A DNA stretch of 64,000 bases from Schistocerca nitens. Its lineage: Eukaryota; Arthropoda; Insecta; Orthoptera; Acrididae. Of the stretch, positions 31,332 through 42,068 are shown piece by piece. A program made the position numbers and the translations under genes. Every line of letters begins with the position of its first letter. Within the stretch, counting starts at the first letter, position 1. The notes beneath the pieces were generated by a model. That model had not been told where the DNA came from. It did not search any database and saw only the letters and a program-made list of their open reading frames with translations. The DNA lies in NCBI RefSeq assembly GCF_023898315.1, contig NC_064619.1:499692594-499756593 (forward strand), in the 5' to 3' direction.

Positions 31332-31828
31332 TCAAACATGATAGGTGCCCCCAAATCGTTGAAAACATTATTTGGAAAAATTATAAAACCTAGTAGAAAT
31401 TATTCAAATAATGGACTGAGCAAGGAAGCAAACAACGCCAAATCCCGTAAGATGAAGATGGCATATAACCTCTGCAACGACGCCTACAATAAAAAGTCAC
31501 TCTCTATTAACCCGGAAATTAGACACTATGAAACAACAGATATTACGAAGCAGCTGTAAAGCTGAAGCAGAGTGCATTGTCACGCTTAAATGAAAAACTG
31601 GAGAAAAAAGGAAGCACAATTCTTCGAAATAATTTGGCACCCACCGTAGACAAAAATGGCAATTACATATTTAAAACGAGGAAGAACTCTGTCTTAAAAT
31701 TCCCAAGCTCTCAAACCAATCGGGAGATCGCGGGGTTAGTTTCACGAGACATGAAAAAAAAGGAGGCTAATGCACGGTCCTGCGACATTAGCGTTACCAC
31801 CGCCTATGGACGACGTCAACGTGAGTAG
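31329..31828 (+). pseudogene. unidentified lysine-rich coding relic
   Basis: Two consecutive open segments in different frames (31329-31559 and about 31560-31828) look like one broken gene: SLKTLFGKIIKPSRN, KMKMAYNLCNDAYNKKSLSI, YETTDITKQL, then SRLNEKLEKKGSTILRNN, APTVDKNGNYIFKTRKNSVL and FPSSQTNREIAGLVSRDMKK. Composition is protein-like (charged, helical, with an amphipathic KLEKK region), unlike random frames nearby. I do not recognise the family. It could be the N-terminal part of a retroelement protein. Followed at 31842 by a SINE. Confidence 0.4.
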
Positions 31829-31841
31829 GTGGCTGCACTGG

Positions 31842-32043
31842 CTCAAATGGTTCAAATGGCTCTGATCACTATGGGACTTAACATCTGAGGTCATCAGTCC
31901 CCTAGAACTTAGAACTACTTAAACCTAACTAACCTAAGGACATCACACACATCCATGCCCGAGGCAGGATTCGAACCTGCGACCGTAGCGGTCGCGCGGT
32001 TCCAGACTGAAGCGCCTAGAACCACTCTGCCACACCGGCCGGC
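31842..32043 (-). mobile_element. tRNA-derived SINE, head type 1
   Basis: Full-length reverse copy with CAAATGGTTCAAATGG tail and GCCGGCCGGTGTGGC head. Ten-base target duplication GCTGCACTGG at 31832-31841 and 32044-32053. It sits in the 5' region of the following Tc1. Confidence 0.95.
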
Positions 32044-32086
32044 GCTGCACTGGGGTGCAGGGTATATAAAGCGTGTCGGGGAGGGA

Positions 32087-32088
32087 GG

Positions 32089-32134
<46 letters not shown>
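32087..32134. repeat. (GA)n microsatellite
   Basis: About 24 uninterrupted GA units lying between the Tc1 leader (GGGTATATAAAGCGTGTCG) and its start codon. Confidence 0.95.
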
Positions 32135-32138
<4 letters not shown>

Positions 32139-32155
32139 GAACTTCCGTTGTCGTA

Positions 32156-33450
32156 ATGCGGAAACGGACCTATTTATCTGACGATCAAGAGGGCATGATC
32201 ACCGCCTTTCAAGCCATGGATGGAAGCATTTCCCAGAGCGCTAAGACTGTAAAACGTTCACGTGCCGCCGTGGTTAAAATATACCGTGCATGATAAAATG
32301 GTGCTATCTAAGACCGACGCCGAGGCAACTGTAGTGCACCATGGATCATAGATGACAGGGGTGAACGGTGCGTGTGAAGGTGTGTACGGGCGAATAGACG
32401 TGCAAGTGTAGAGAAACTGACCCCCTGGATGAAACTGAGCGGCTGCCAAACAGTGTTTCCTCAACGACCATTCAGCGAAGAGGGCTGAGCGTAGGCCTAC
32501 ACAGCAAGCGTCTGGATTATGCACCCAAGCTGACTTCCATTCATTGATGACGAAGGCTGTAATTTGCACACCAACGAAAGGATAACATTACACGAGGCTG
32601 AAATTAAGGAATTCTGCTACATACCCATTAAAATAACCAATGACGGACGGAGCGCAGAGGACATAATAAGCAGACTAGCATTGGTAGAAAGGGCATTCCT
32701 GACCAAGAGACGTCTGTTCGTGTCAAATATGGGTGTTAATTTCTGGTAGAAATTTCTGAGAATGTACGTTTGGAACACAGCATTATATGGTAGTGAAACG
32801 TCCACTCTAGGAAAACCGGAACAGAAGAGGATCGAAGCATGTGAGATGTGGTGCTACAGACGAATGTTGAAAATTAGGTGGACTGATAAGGTAAGCAATG
32901 AGGATGTTCCACGCTGAATCGGTGAGAAAAGGAATATATGGGAAACACTGACATGAAGAAGGGACAGGATTGTAGGACATCAGTTAAGAAACCAGGTAAT
33001 AACTTCTATGATACTACGGGGAGCTGTAGCAGGTAAAAAATGTACAGGAAGACAGAGACTGGAATACATCCATCTAGTAACTGAGAGCATAGGTTGCAAG
33101 TGCTATTGCGGGTTGAAAAACTTGGCACAGGGGACGAATTTGTGGTGGGCTGCATCAAACCAGCTGGGTGTCCACTCACTGCTGATATGTGGCCTTTTGA
33201 GGCGAATCACGTTTTATTTTCCATCTTCCATCGGACAGATGGCCGTTGGATCATCAGAAGGGTACGGGGAAAAGGAAAGAGCATTATGCCCTATGGAATG
33301 TTTTCGTGGCACTCCCCATATGATCTCTTCTGGAAAGTATAATGGATCAACATAAGTATGCATCTATCCTTGCGTACGGTGTCGACTCCTACATGCAGTT
33401 TGTTTTTCCTCGGTACAATGGCATGCAGCATGTCACACAGCTTACAGTCT
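32156..33450 (+). pseudogene. Tc1 transposase pseudogene split by a LINE
   Basis: ATG at 32156 gives MRKRTYLSDDQEGMITAFQ, then SQSAKTVKRSRAAVVKIYRA (first HTH), followed by decayed second-HTH text. After the LINE, the catalytic part resumes at about 33169: SIFHRTDGRWIIRR, GKSIMPYGMFSWHSPYDLFW (decayed MVWGMFSWH block), then the MDQHKYASILAYGVDSYMQF-type helix on + strand sequence up to about 33450. First Asp motif is decayed and the second is deleted. Leader contains TATATAA at 32064. No terminal repeats fixed. Confidence 0.7.
32562..33168 (+). pseudogene. LINE fragment inserted in a Tc1
   Basis: Same LINE family as 18020-19562: KEFCYIPIKITNDGRSAEDI, VERAFLTKRRLFVSNMGVN (stop), MYVWNTALYGSETSTLGKPE, EMWCYRRMLKIRWTDK, TGRQRLEYIHLVTESIG and AASNQ. 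3' end stops at GCATCAAACCAG without a poly-A tail. Covers only the region after the FADD motif. Several stops. Confidence 0.8.
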
Positions 33451-33860
33451 GGACCATACAGATTAATTAAAAGCACTTCCTTTCTTTCAATGAAAGAAGA
33501 ACAAAAATCTCCAGATCGAAAGATACCTAAAAAGATATAGAAGTTATGAACATAATTGAGGGAGACATTCAAAACAGAGAAAAAATAATAATCAAAATAA
33601 AAAGAGAAGAAACGTTGAGTTATTATTCACACAGGTAAAAAACGTGGCAACGGAGAGTAAATTTTACCTGCTACAGGGTTGTCCAGAGGAAAATAATTTT
33701 CAATAAAAAATCTAGATTTTTTGTAATTATGTATACATTCCGTGACAGTTTTGCTAATTACAATTAAGAATGTACTATAGCTCCCAGAAATAAGAGTTTC
33801 TGTCGTGTTGACATAGCAATGAAGATTACCTTCAGCCGTTACGATGAAGCTTGCGAAGTA
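33451..33860. other. no recognisable gene
   Basis: AT-rich spacer between two Tc1 relics. Confidence 0.4.
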
Positions 33861-36045
33861 CACTGAGGAGACAAAAGCCATGGAACAGCGACATGCATGT
33901 AAACAGGTGGCGATCGTATCGCGTACACAAGGTATAAAAGGGCAGTGCATTGGCGGAGCTGTCGTTTGTACTCAGCTGATTCATGTGAAAAAGGTTTCCG
34001 ATGTAATTATGGCCTCACAACGGGAAATAACGACTTTCAAAGAGGAATGGTAGCTGGAGCTAGATGCATGGGACATTCAATTTCGAAAATCGTTAGGGAA
34101 TTCAATACTCCGAAACCCACAGTGTCAATAGTTTGCTGACAGTAACAAATTTCAGGCATTATCTCACCACGGACAATGGGGTGGCCGAGGGCTTTCTCTT
34201 AATGACTGAGAGCAGCGTCGCTTGAGCACTGTTGTCAGTGCTAAAAGACAAGCAGAAATGAATGTGGGACGTGCGATTAATGTATCCGTTACGACAGTGC
34301 GGCGGAATTTGGCGTTATTGGGCTTTGCTAAAGGCAAGTCTTCGCCTGCAGCGCCTCTCCTGGGCTTATGACCATTTCGGTTATACCGTAGGCGACTTGA
34401 AGACCGTGGCCTCATCAGATGAGTCCCGATTGTAGTTGGTAAGAGTTGATGGAATGGTTCGAGTGTGGAGCAGACTCCACGAATCCATTCAGTCAGCTCA
34501 TCAACAAGGCACTGTGCAAGCTGCTGGTGACTCTATAATGGTGTTGGCTGTGTTTACACGAAATTGACTGGGTTCTCTCGTCCAACTGAAAGAATCGTTG
34601 ACGGAATGGTTATGTTCAGCTGCCTGGAGATGATTTGCAGCCATTCATGGAATTCATGTCCCAAAGAACGATGGAATTTTTACAGATGACAATGCGCCAC
34701 GTTACCGGGCCAAAATTGTTCGCTGTTGGTTTGAAGAACCATTCGAGCGAATGATTTGGCCACCCAAATGGCACGACATGAATCCCATTGAGTATTTATA
34801 GGACGTAACCTAGTGGTGGCAGGGGTAAAATACAGGGAGCGAAAGGCTATTTACAATTTGTACAGACAGCAGATGGCAGTTATAAGAGTCGAGGGACATG
34901 AAAGGGAAGCAGTGGTTGGGAAGGGAGTGAGACAGGGTTGTAGCCTCTCCCCGATGCTATTCAATCTGTATATTGAGCAAGCAGTAAAGGAAACAAAAAT
35001 TCGGGGCAGGTATTAAAATCCGTGGAGAAAAAATAAAAAGTTTGAGGTTCGCCGATGACATTGTAATTCTTTCAGAGACAGCAAAGGACCTGGAAGAGCA
35101 GTTGAACGGAATGGACAGTGTCTTGAAAGGAGGGTATAAGATGAACATCAACAAAAGCAAAACGAGGATAATGGAATGCAGTCGAATTAAGTCGGGTGAT
35201 GCTGACGGAATTAGATTAGGAAATGAGACACTTAAAGTAGTAAAAGAGTTTTGCTATTTGGGGAGCAAAATAACTGATGATGGTCGAAGTAGAGAGGATA
35301 TAAAATGTAGACTGGCAATGGCAAGTAAAGCGGTTCTGAAGAAGAGAAATTTGTTAACATCGAGTATTAATTTAAGTGTCAGGAAGTCATTTTTGAAAGT
35401 ATTTGTATGGAGTGTAGCCGTGTATGGAAGTGAAACGTCGACGATAAATAGTTTGGACAAGAAGAGAATAGAAGCTTTCGAAATGTGGTGCTACAGAAGA
35501 ATGCTGAAGATTAGATGGGTAGATCACATATCTTATGAGGAGGTATTGAATAGAATTGGGGAGAAGAGGAGTTCGTGTCACAACTTGACTATAAGAAGGG
35601 ATCGGTTGGTAGGACATGTTCTGAGGCATCAAGGGATCACCAATTTATTACTGGAGGGCAACGTGGAGGGTAAAAATCGTAGAGGGAGACCAAGAGATGA
35701 ATACACTAAGCAGATTCAGAAGGATGTAGGCTGCATTAGGTACTGGGAGATGAAGAAGCTTGCACAGGATAGAATAGCATGGAGAGCTGCGTCAAACCAG
35801 TCTCAGGACTGAAGACCACAACAACAACAACAACAACTTAGTGGTCTGTTTGTGCCCAAAATCCTTCTCTTGCAACACTTTCACTGTTATGGACTGCTGT
35901 AAATGCATCATGGCTCAAGATTTCTGCAGGGCACTTGCAACGACTTGTTGTGTCCGCGCCACGTCGAGTTGCTGCAGACAGACTGGCATTATTAGTAAAT
36001 TTTATGTTGTACACTTCGTTAGACTTCTGATTCGTGACAAGTATC
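33861..36045 (+). pseudogene. Tc1 transposase pseudogene split by a LINE (triad still legible)
   Basis: Left terminal repeat CACTGAGGAGACAAAAGCCA starts at 33861 after TA. ATG at 34009 (MASQREITTF), then GMVAGARCMGHSISKIVREF (HTH), QAEMNVGRAINVSVTTVRRN (second HTH). Catalytic motifs survive in shifted frames: SSDESRL, FTDDNAPRYRAKIVRCWFEE and PKWHDMNPIEYL, so D, D and E are all still encoded. The LINE at 34818-35838 splits the gene; afterwards the C-terminus resumes NPSLATLSLLWTAVNASW, PRRVAADRLALLV. Right terminal repeat not found. Confidence 0.85.
34818..35838 (+). pseudogene. young LINE copy (FADD reverse transcriptase C-terminal half)
   Basis: Short 5'-truncated insertion with 7-bp target duplication TAGTGGT at 34811-34817 and 35839-35845. 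Frame one gives VKYRERKAIYNLYRQQMAVI and KGVRQGCSLSPMLFNLYIEQ; after one frameshift near 35010, frame 35042-35812 is open for 256 codons: MRFADDIVILSE (catalytic Asp pair), EFCYLGSKITDDGRSREDIK, EMWCYRRMLKIRWVDHISYE, RLVGHVLRHQGITNLLLEG and RGRPRDEYTKQIQKDVG. 3' tail is CAAACCAGTCTCAGGACTGA then (CAA)n instead of poly-A. Least decayed LINE here. Confidence 0.92.
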
Positions 36046-36714
36046 ACCTGTGAAATGAAGAGACACTCGTCAACTGGAAGTGTGGACCTCTGGTCTTACA
36101 CTGGCGAACAAACCTATGGACATACCATACCGCAGTTGCTGTCATAGGCCGGTTGCGCTTAGCTGCTGTAACGAGACGGCGTTCCCGTTATCCCGATCAG
36201 ATCTGGCCGCCGAACAGAACGCAAATGAACGGCGACCACGTGAGCCGCTTTAACGAGCCGGTCTCTAATTAAGACGCGCGACAGCGGTGGCCGGCTTCAA
36301 ACGGCCGCACACTCTCCGCGACCAGCGCGCAGTCAGCCAGAAGCGAGCCAGACGAAGCCAATTAGGAGGGACGCAGCAGCTCTGCCGGAAACGCGAAGCC
36401 GCGGCGCGTCTGCGGCAAGGACGTCTGCGGTCTGCAGCGCGCGACTGCCGACCTTTCAGGAGTGGCGAGGTGTCTTTGCAGGTGGCGCGCATTCTCAGTT
36501 CACGACTGCTGAGTGCGCAGGCTGCTTATTACTCGCTAGAGCTTGGGTGGCCACGAACGCGGTTCGCGATGACTGCCACAGCCCGAGTGCCATAGCGCTC
36601 AGTCTCGTCTGCCACCTCACTCTGTGTGAGCGCGAGGAGGGGGAGAAGGGGAAATTGCGAACGAACCGCATTTAAATGGCAATGCAGTCCGACGTACTGA
36701 GTAAGACTTGGTTA
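36046..36714. other. CpG-rich island-like segment
   Basis: About 36160-36640 is strikingly GC- and CpG-rich (CGCGCGACAGC, AAACGGCCGC, CCGCGGCGCGTCTGCGG) in an AT-rich neighbourhood. The 102-codon frames here are Arg/Ala-rich artefacts of composition. It may be a decayed promoter or a GC-rich repeat. No splice or start signals could be supported. Confidence 0.45.
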
Positions 36715-37674
36715 TACGGGGCGTGTTTTTTAATTACCGTTTTGAAATTAAAAAGAAGACGTGCAAAGATATCTCAATAATTTTATTTCTACATGAAAAC
36801 CTGTACCTTAATCTACATTTCTACATGATTTCCGTCAATATTGAGGCACCTTGTAACGAAGCAGAATTGCCCACTGCTATACTGTTTTGGTTTTACACTC
36901 CTTCAGTAACTTAGTTAAGCAATGAACTTTTATGTTTTTTCATTTTCACTACTCGGATTCCGACTACAGATTCTGTGGCCTTCAGCCTCATAGCACAGAA
37001 TTCACAAATAGTTTAAATAAAATTCCCCTAGTAAAATCTATCATTTCAGTACATTCTAATATCTATTCTGAAAGTAATGAGCTAATCAGTTTTATTGGAA
37101 ATGCATACAATTAACAGTTACGGACAATGACGTATATTGTGCAATACATATTAAGTAAAATTCGAGTGAGCTAATAGATCAAATTCAGCTATAAGACTGC
37201 ATCCAAAAGAAAGCCTAAATTTTACTGATTCCAGCTAAGTGTTTAAATTAACCTAAAGTCTGTTAGTTAAATAGATATCAAGACTTAAAATCTTTAGCCT
37301 GTATGACTTTCAGTGACAATTGTGACCAAACTACTAAATAATTTCGAGATCTGTTTCGATACTTTTGCTACCTTTATTTTTCTACGTAAAATAACTCCAG
37401 TATCAACTTTGTAAGTGCATTAATTAAGATTTAAGTAAATTTGAATATGTAAAAATTACTGTTCAAAATGACTGCCGTGGTTATAAGTCGGGAATTCCCA
37501 CGGCGGATGCATAAGTTAGTTCCGCGTATTTAAATTGATACAGCTCACTCATGTTATTTAAATAATAAAACCCAATAGTTAACTTCAAAACCAGTTAGAA
37601 AGGATCATTTTAACCCTAGGAAATTATAAACTATAATATATTAACAGAAACAGTCAAATATTCAAGCGCTCGTC

Positions 37675-37705
37675 TATATAAGGTCGGAGCTGGGGCAGTC
37701 TTAGT
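37675..37705 (+). promoter_or_regulatory. LTR core promoter (TATA box and initiator-like site)
   Basis: TATATAAGG at 37675-37683, followed after about 13 bases by the initiator-like GCAGTCTTAGTTAG. Located about 820 bp into the LTR, leaving about 490 bp for R and U5. Confidence 0.6.
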
Positions 37706-37868
37706 TAGTTCTCGGTCAGATTCTCTTGGAGCAAAAGTGCGGCAAGTTGGTTAATTTTTCGGTAATTGTAATTATGAACTTTGTTAAAGACTGGAAGTTT
37801 TTGACCTACCTAATGTGACGATTAAGTGTAAGAGGCCTGATCACATGAATATTGTGTGTGCGAGGGAT

Positions 37869-37878
37869 AATAAATAAA
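37869..37878 (+). terminator. LTR poly-A signal
   Basis: Overlapping AATAAATAAA about 190 bp downstream of the TATA box, consistent with the R region of the solo LTR. Confidence 0.5.
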
Positions 37879-38608
37879 TCGCACTGTGGTTGGCATAAAT
37901 GTTCAACAATGAATACGATCTTGACCTTTGATTTTGGAAAACTTCACCTGGGATCCTGGCTTCTTAATTTCAGTGTTATTTAGGTGAGACGGACGCAGCT
38001 ACCGGGAAGACAATATTGAATAAACAAAGCAAGGTAGGTCGGGAACACTGCGCACTATCTACTTGGTGAGGAAATGTTTCAATACCGGTACATCCGGTTG
38101 TGACGTGAACTTTAAGTGGCACTAATGAATAAGGACGTGTCGCGTCACGTTACATAGGGTGCTACCGGGTGAGGATACAGCCCGGCACGTTACAACCTGT
38201 CACAACGTTGTACCAATTTTAGAGTACCTTCCTCATAGAAGTCTGCCGCCTGACATGTTAACCACTTCATCACCAATGTTTTGACTTTGTCATCGTCTTG
38301 AAGACGCTGACCGCCCAGGTGTTTCTTCAAGTGCAGTAACAGATGGTAGTCACTGGCCGAAAGATCGGGGCTGTACGGAGGATGATCTAGAGGTTCCCAT
38401 CGAAAAGATGTGATGAGATCTTTGGTCTGATTCGCCACATGCGAACGGGCATTGTCTTGCAGCAAAACGATGCCCTTGCCCAACTTCCATGGACTGTTGC
38501 TTTGATTCTGGTGTGACGTAGGCCACCCATGTTTCATCGCCCTAACAATTTGGCTTAAGAAATCATCACTGTCGTTGTGGTACCGCTCAAGGAAAGTCAA
38601 TGCACTGT

Positions 38609-38816
38609 TTTTTTTTTAATCTTTTTTAATCTTTTGGGACTTAACTGCTAAGGTCATCAGCCCCTAAGCTTACACACTACTTCACTACTGAACCTAAACT
38701 ATCCTAAGTACAAACACGCACACCCTTGCCCGAGGGGTGACTCGAACCTCCGCCGGGACCAGCCGCACAGCCCATGACTGCAGCTCCCAAGACCGCTCGG
38801 CTAATCTCGCGCGGCC
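38609..38816 (-). mobile_element. tRNA-derived SINE, head type 3 variant
   Basis: Reverse copy: head GCCGCGCGAGATTAGCCGAG, box B GGTTCGAGTCACC, tail AAGCTTAGGGGCTGATGACC. Target duplication TGCACTGT at 38601-38608 and 38819-38826. Same family as 13283-13490. Confidence 0.9.
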
Positions 38817-39411
38817 AGTGCACTGTCTAAACGTTTGGTTTTGTGCACATCCGTCAACATTTTCGGTACCCAACGTGAGCACAATTTTCGGTAATTCAAG
38901 TGCTCGGTCACAATGCCCTACAAAACACTACGAGAAACGTTAGGAAAGTCATCCCGCAAGGAGGAAATTGTAAAGCGTCTGTTTTCTCTCACTTTATTGT
39001 CAACTTCCTGCATCAAACTTACGTTAACGACCGAAGGACGCCCACTCCGTTGTTCATCATGCACATTTGTGCGGCCATCTTTAAATGATCTCACCCAATT
39101 TCTTACCAGTCCATCACTCATAATGTTTTCTCCGTAAACTGCACAGATCTCACGATGAATATCGATCACTTTTAGGCCCTTAGCACTAAGAAATCTTATA
39201 ACAGCCCGTACTTCACAGTCGGCGGGACTCACGATTATAGGAGGAATCTGAAACACTCAGTACACAATGTAAACAAGGAAGTATCAGACTGAAATGGCGT
39301 CAGTGCGTAGATTAAGGTACAGGCTTTCATGTAAAAATAAAATTATTGAGATATCTTAGAACGTCTTCTTTTAATTTCAAAACGGTACTTACTTAAAAAA
39401 CACGCCTCGTA

Positions 39412-40039
39412 CATTCCACATTTCTCTACGACACAAATCATAAATAAAACAAATTTTCACTATTGTTTTATTATTTTTAGCACATTGAGGACATACTGTA
39501 ATTTTTATCTGATCAAAATGTCGGCGTATGGAGAGACGCAGAGTGTTTCACTGTTATTCGTTTTCATGTTGCCGCGTAGTCATGACTTATTTTCATAATC
39601 GGAAAAATGTCTTTCACACACATATGTTGGTCGAAATATTGAAGCACTTTGGCAGCGCCTTTATTCACTCAAAGTTAAACGCTAAATTAATTAAACTATT
39701 GTAACATAGTAACTTCTCGTTTTTAATGTTGTGGATTCCTCGGGAACATTTAAGAAATTTACCAGAAGAGATTTGTACGATATTCTGAAGCAAATTAGAA
39801 GCGAGAAAATGGATGAGAAGTGTTACGTCAAAATTCGTCCGACTTCTGTGAAATGCAAAACGTGGAAAAATACATGTCAGATTACATAAACCAGTTCTCT
39901 CTCTTACGTAACTGTTTTATGTAACCTGATATGTATTGTTTGACGATGACTATTTTTGACGCTGTAACACTTGAAAATGGCGTAAGTCCGAAGACAGGAA
40001 TATCTCTTCGAAGACTTAAATTTGTATTCTACATTGATT
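39412..40039. other. no recognisable gene
   Basis: AT-rich unrecognised sequence right of the mariner. Confidence 0.4.
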
Positions 40040-40250
40040 CCTCTTTTTCGATGCTTATCTTTCTGTTATCATTCGCTTTTAATATCCTGTCTCCTTCGAC
40101 CATCATCAGTTATTTTGGTGCCCAAACAGCAAATCTCAAGAACTACATTAAATCTTTCATTTTCTTACTTAATTGCGCTCAGCTCGCCTGATTTAATTCG
40201 ACTACATTCAATTATCCTTGTTTTACTTTTGCTGATATTCAGTGACTATA
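40040..40250 (-). pseudogene. LINE fragment, minus strand
   Basis: Matches on the minus strand the region after FADD of the LINE at 34818-35838: AAAAGTAAAACAAGGATAAT and the CTGATGATGGTCGAAG block (the ITDDGRS codons). About 200 bp, no ends or tail visible. Confidence 0.7.
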
Positions 40251-40970
40251 TGATATTTCAGATATGTCAGCCCGATTAACATTGTGTCAAGTAGTTCTTC
40301 GTCTCGCTTGAAGTGATATCTAGCAGGAATGCTTGACATCATTGTGGAAGGAATCAGATCTGAGAAACAAGTTTACTGGTCCGGAGAAGTCCAAGAAATA
40401 ATAGGCTATGGTTAGCAAAGAAAATAGAAGAAGTGATGTGAAAACACAGCTAATTTTGACAGTGTGGCAGACGCAGTGGTTCGCTGGTGGACAGAAGGAA
40501 GACGGCGGAGACATCCGAGAGGCTATGCCAGTAATGATAAAGACAAGTTGAATATCCTCTTGAATAGAGAGCACATTTGGATAGGTCAGAAGCTAATGCA
40601 TACATTGTTCCAAAGTCATATGGCAGAAAGGGAGACGCTGGTGGAAAAATAGTTTGTGTTACGCATGGAAACAATCAAGATGGTGGACGTATCATATCTT
40701 ATACGCCGTTCATAAGGATTAGGGCAACACTTGTACCAACATCCGGTATCTTAAATCTATTTTGATATGTGCAAATACCTGTGGTATTATTGTATGGTTC
40801 GAGGTCTTCGCTTTCAGCGTAGGCAACAATTAAAATCATTTTTCCTCTATTGGCTGTATTCTGCATTACAGTGTCAGATGATTCCTCAGAAGTAAGTAAG
40901 ACACAGATGGCATTTGTCAGTTGTGGACGTTTTATTCAACCAAGCATACGCAATACAACGTCTTAATGCA
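40251..40970. other. no recognisable gene
   Basis: Unrecognised; the left part of the following Tc1, including its left terminal repeat, should lie at the right end but is not legible. Confidence 0.4.
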
Positions 40971-41149
40971 ATGCCAGTTGCAGGGGAGATATCTTTCATT
41001 CAAAAAGGATGGTCTTTCGGTCGTGTTGCTGGAGATACCAGTGCCTCTCCATTTGTTATCCATAGGATGCACACGCGCTATAGGGAGACAGGTCAGTACA
41101 TAAGGGAAGTTGGACAAGGTCGCCGATGCATTAATACCCCAAGTGAAGA

Positions 41150-41346
41150 GTCCATAACTGGTGGTCTTATGGTTGGCGTTTCTGCATCTGAATCATGGGG
41201 TCCTGGGTTTCGGACCCCAGCCGGGTCAGGGACTAGGTGTTTGCGTTGCCCTCATCATTTCATCATCATTCAGGCAAATGTTAAGACTGGACAGTATATG
41301 GGCGCTGACAACCACGCCGTTGAGTGCCCCGCTAACCAAAATCGTC
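41150..41346 (+). mobile_element. tRNA-derived SINE, head type 5 (GGTCCTGGGTTTCGGACCCC)
   Basis: Forward copy with box B-like GGGTTTCGGACCCC, CTCATCATTTCATCATCATT body and GAGTGCCCCGCTAACCAAA tail. Fourteen-base target duplication ACCCCAAGTGAAGA at 41136-41149 and 41347-41360. Confidence 0.92.
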
Positions 41347-41668
41347 ACCCCAAGTGAAGACCGATGTCTGATCATCTCTTCATTCCGGCGTCGTACTACT
41401 ACCGCCAGAGGACTGCAGGGCGACCTCAGGATGGCCACTGGAGCCGCTGTGTCCGATCAGACTGTAATGAACAAGTTACAGGAAAGGATCTTATGACTCA
41501 GAAGCCCTGTTCAAGTACGCTGCTTCACACGAAAATATCTTGCAGTTCGCCTTCAGTTCGTCCCCATGTCAACTGGCGACTTCGTCACTGGGGGAGCGTG
41601 TTATTCACATGCGACTCCAGATGCCCTCTGACGCAAAGTGATGACGTGGTGAGTAGTACGTGCCTAAT

Positions 41669-42068
41669 CTTTTCTTCTTGTTCTTCTTTTGCTACTTCCT
41701 TTATCCCGCACTGTGCGCAGGGTCGGCAGGGTTCAGTACGGATTTGGCATGGTTAATTTGTAGGGGTGGCCGGATGCCCTTCCTGCCCTGGGATGGGATT
41801 AGTGTACCACAGCTGTCTGCGTCTAGTGCAAATCGTGAAATAGTTTGAATGTGTTTCAAATGTCTGCGAGTCGTGTAACTGAGGTGGGACGTGGGGACCA
41901 GCCCAGTATTCACCTAGGAGGATGTGGAAAACCGCCTAAAAACCACATACCGGCTTGCCGGCACACCGGCCGTCGTCGTTAATCCACCGGGCGGATTCGA
42001 TCCGGGGCCGGCGCGCCTACCCGAGTCCAGGAAGCAGCGCGTTAGCGCTCTCGGCTACCCTAGCGGGT
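41669..42068 (-). mobile_element. tRNA-derived SINE, ~400 bp, head type 6
   Basis: Reverse copy. Head on minus strand: GCTAGGGTAGCCGAGAGCGC (box A), box B GGATCGAATCCGCC, long body with TCCCATCCCAGGGCAGGAAG, ending in an A/G-rich tail (AAGAAGAACAAGAAG). Target duplication of 15 bp with one mismatch, TAGTAC(G/C)TGCCTAAT, at 41654-41668 and 42069-42083. About twice as long as the other SINEs. Confidence 0.9.

Larger units (their letters stand above)
36852..38194. mobile_element. solo LTR, 1343 bp (Gypsy/BEL type)
   Basis: Starts TGTAACG and ends CGTTACA (perfect inverted TG...CA ends), flanked by the 4-bp duplication ACCT at 36848-36851 and 38195-38198. Removing it rejoins the mariner C-terminal coding sequence. 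No internal gag or pol. It carries its own promoter and poly-A signals in the + direction, giving U3-R-U5 order on the + strand. Four-base duplications are typical of Gypsy-like integrases, but the family is not determined. Confidence 0.9.
36812..39256 (-). pseudogene. mariner DD34D transposase pseudogene
   Basis: From the right: IPPIIVSPADCEVRAVIRFL, LKVIDIHREICAVYGEN, RTNVHDEQRSGRPSVV (HTH region; native Met is mutated, MFQ upstream in frame). Sequence containing the first Asp is lost at about 38880-38920. It resumes MLTDVHKTKRLDSALTFLE around the SINE, then LLQDNARSHVANQTKDLITS and YSPDLSASDYHLLLHLKKHL (second and third acidic residues, 34 apart). C-terminus EGTLKLVQRCDR at 38199, and after the solo LTR CLNIDGNHVEM and a stop (36812-36845). 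Confidence 0.88.
36717..39409 (-). mobile_element. mariner element interrupted by a solo LTR and a SINE
   Basis: TA at 36715-36716 and 39410-39411 flank inverted ends C(G)GGGCGTGTTTTTTAA and TTAAAAAACACGCCTCG. The two ends share about 105 bp of inverted similarity, far beyond the usual ~30 bp. Minus-strand transposase gene between them. Removing the solo LTR (1343 bp) and SINE (~210 bp) leaves about 1.1 kb, close to a normal mariner. Confidence 0.9.
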
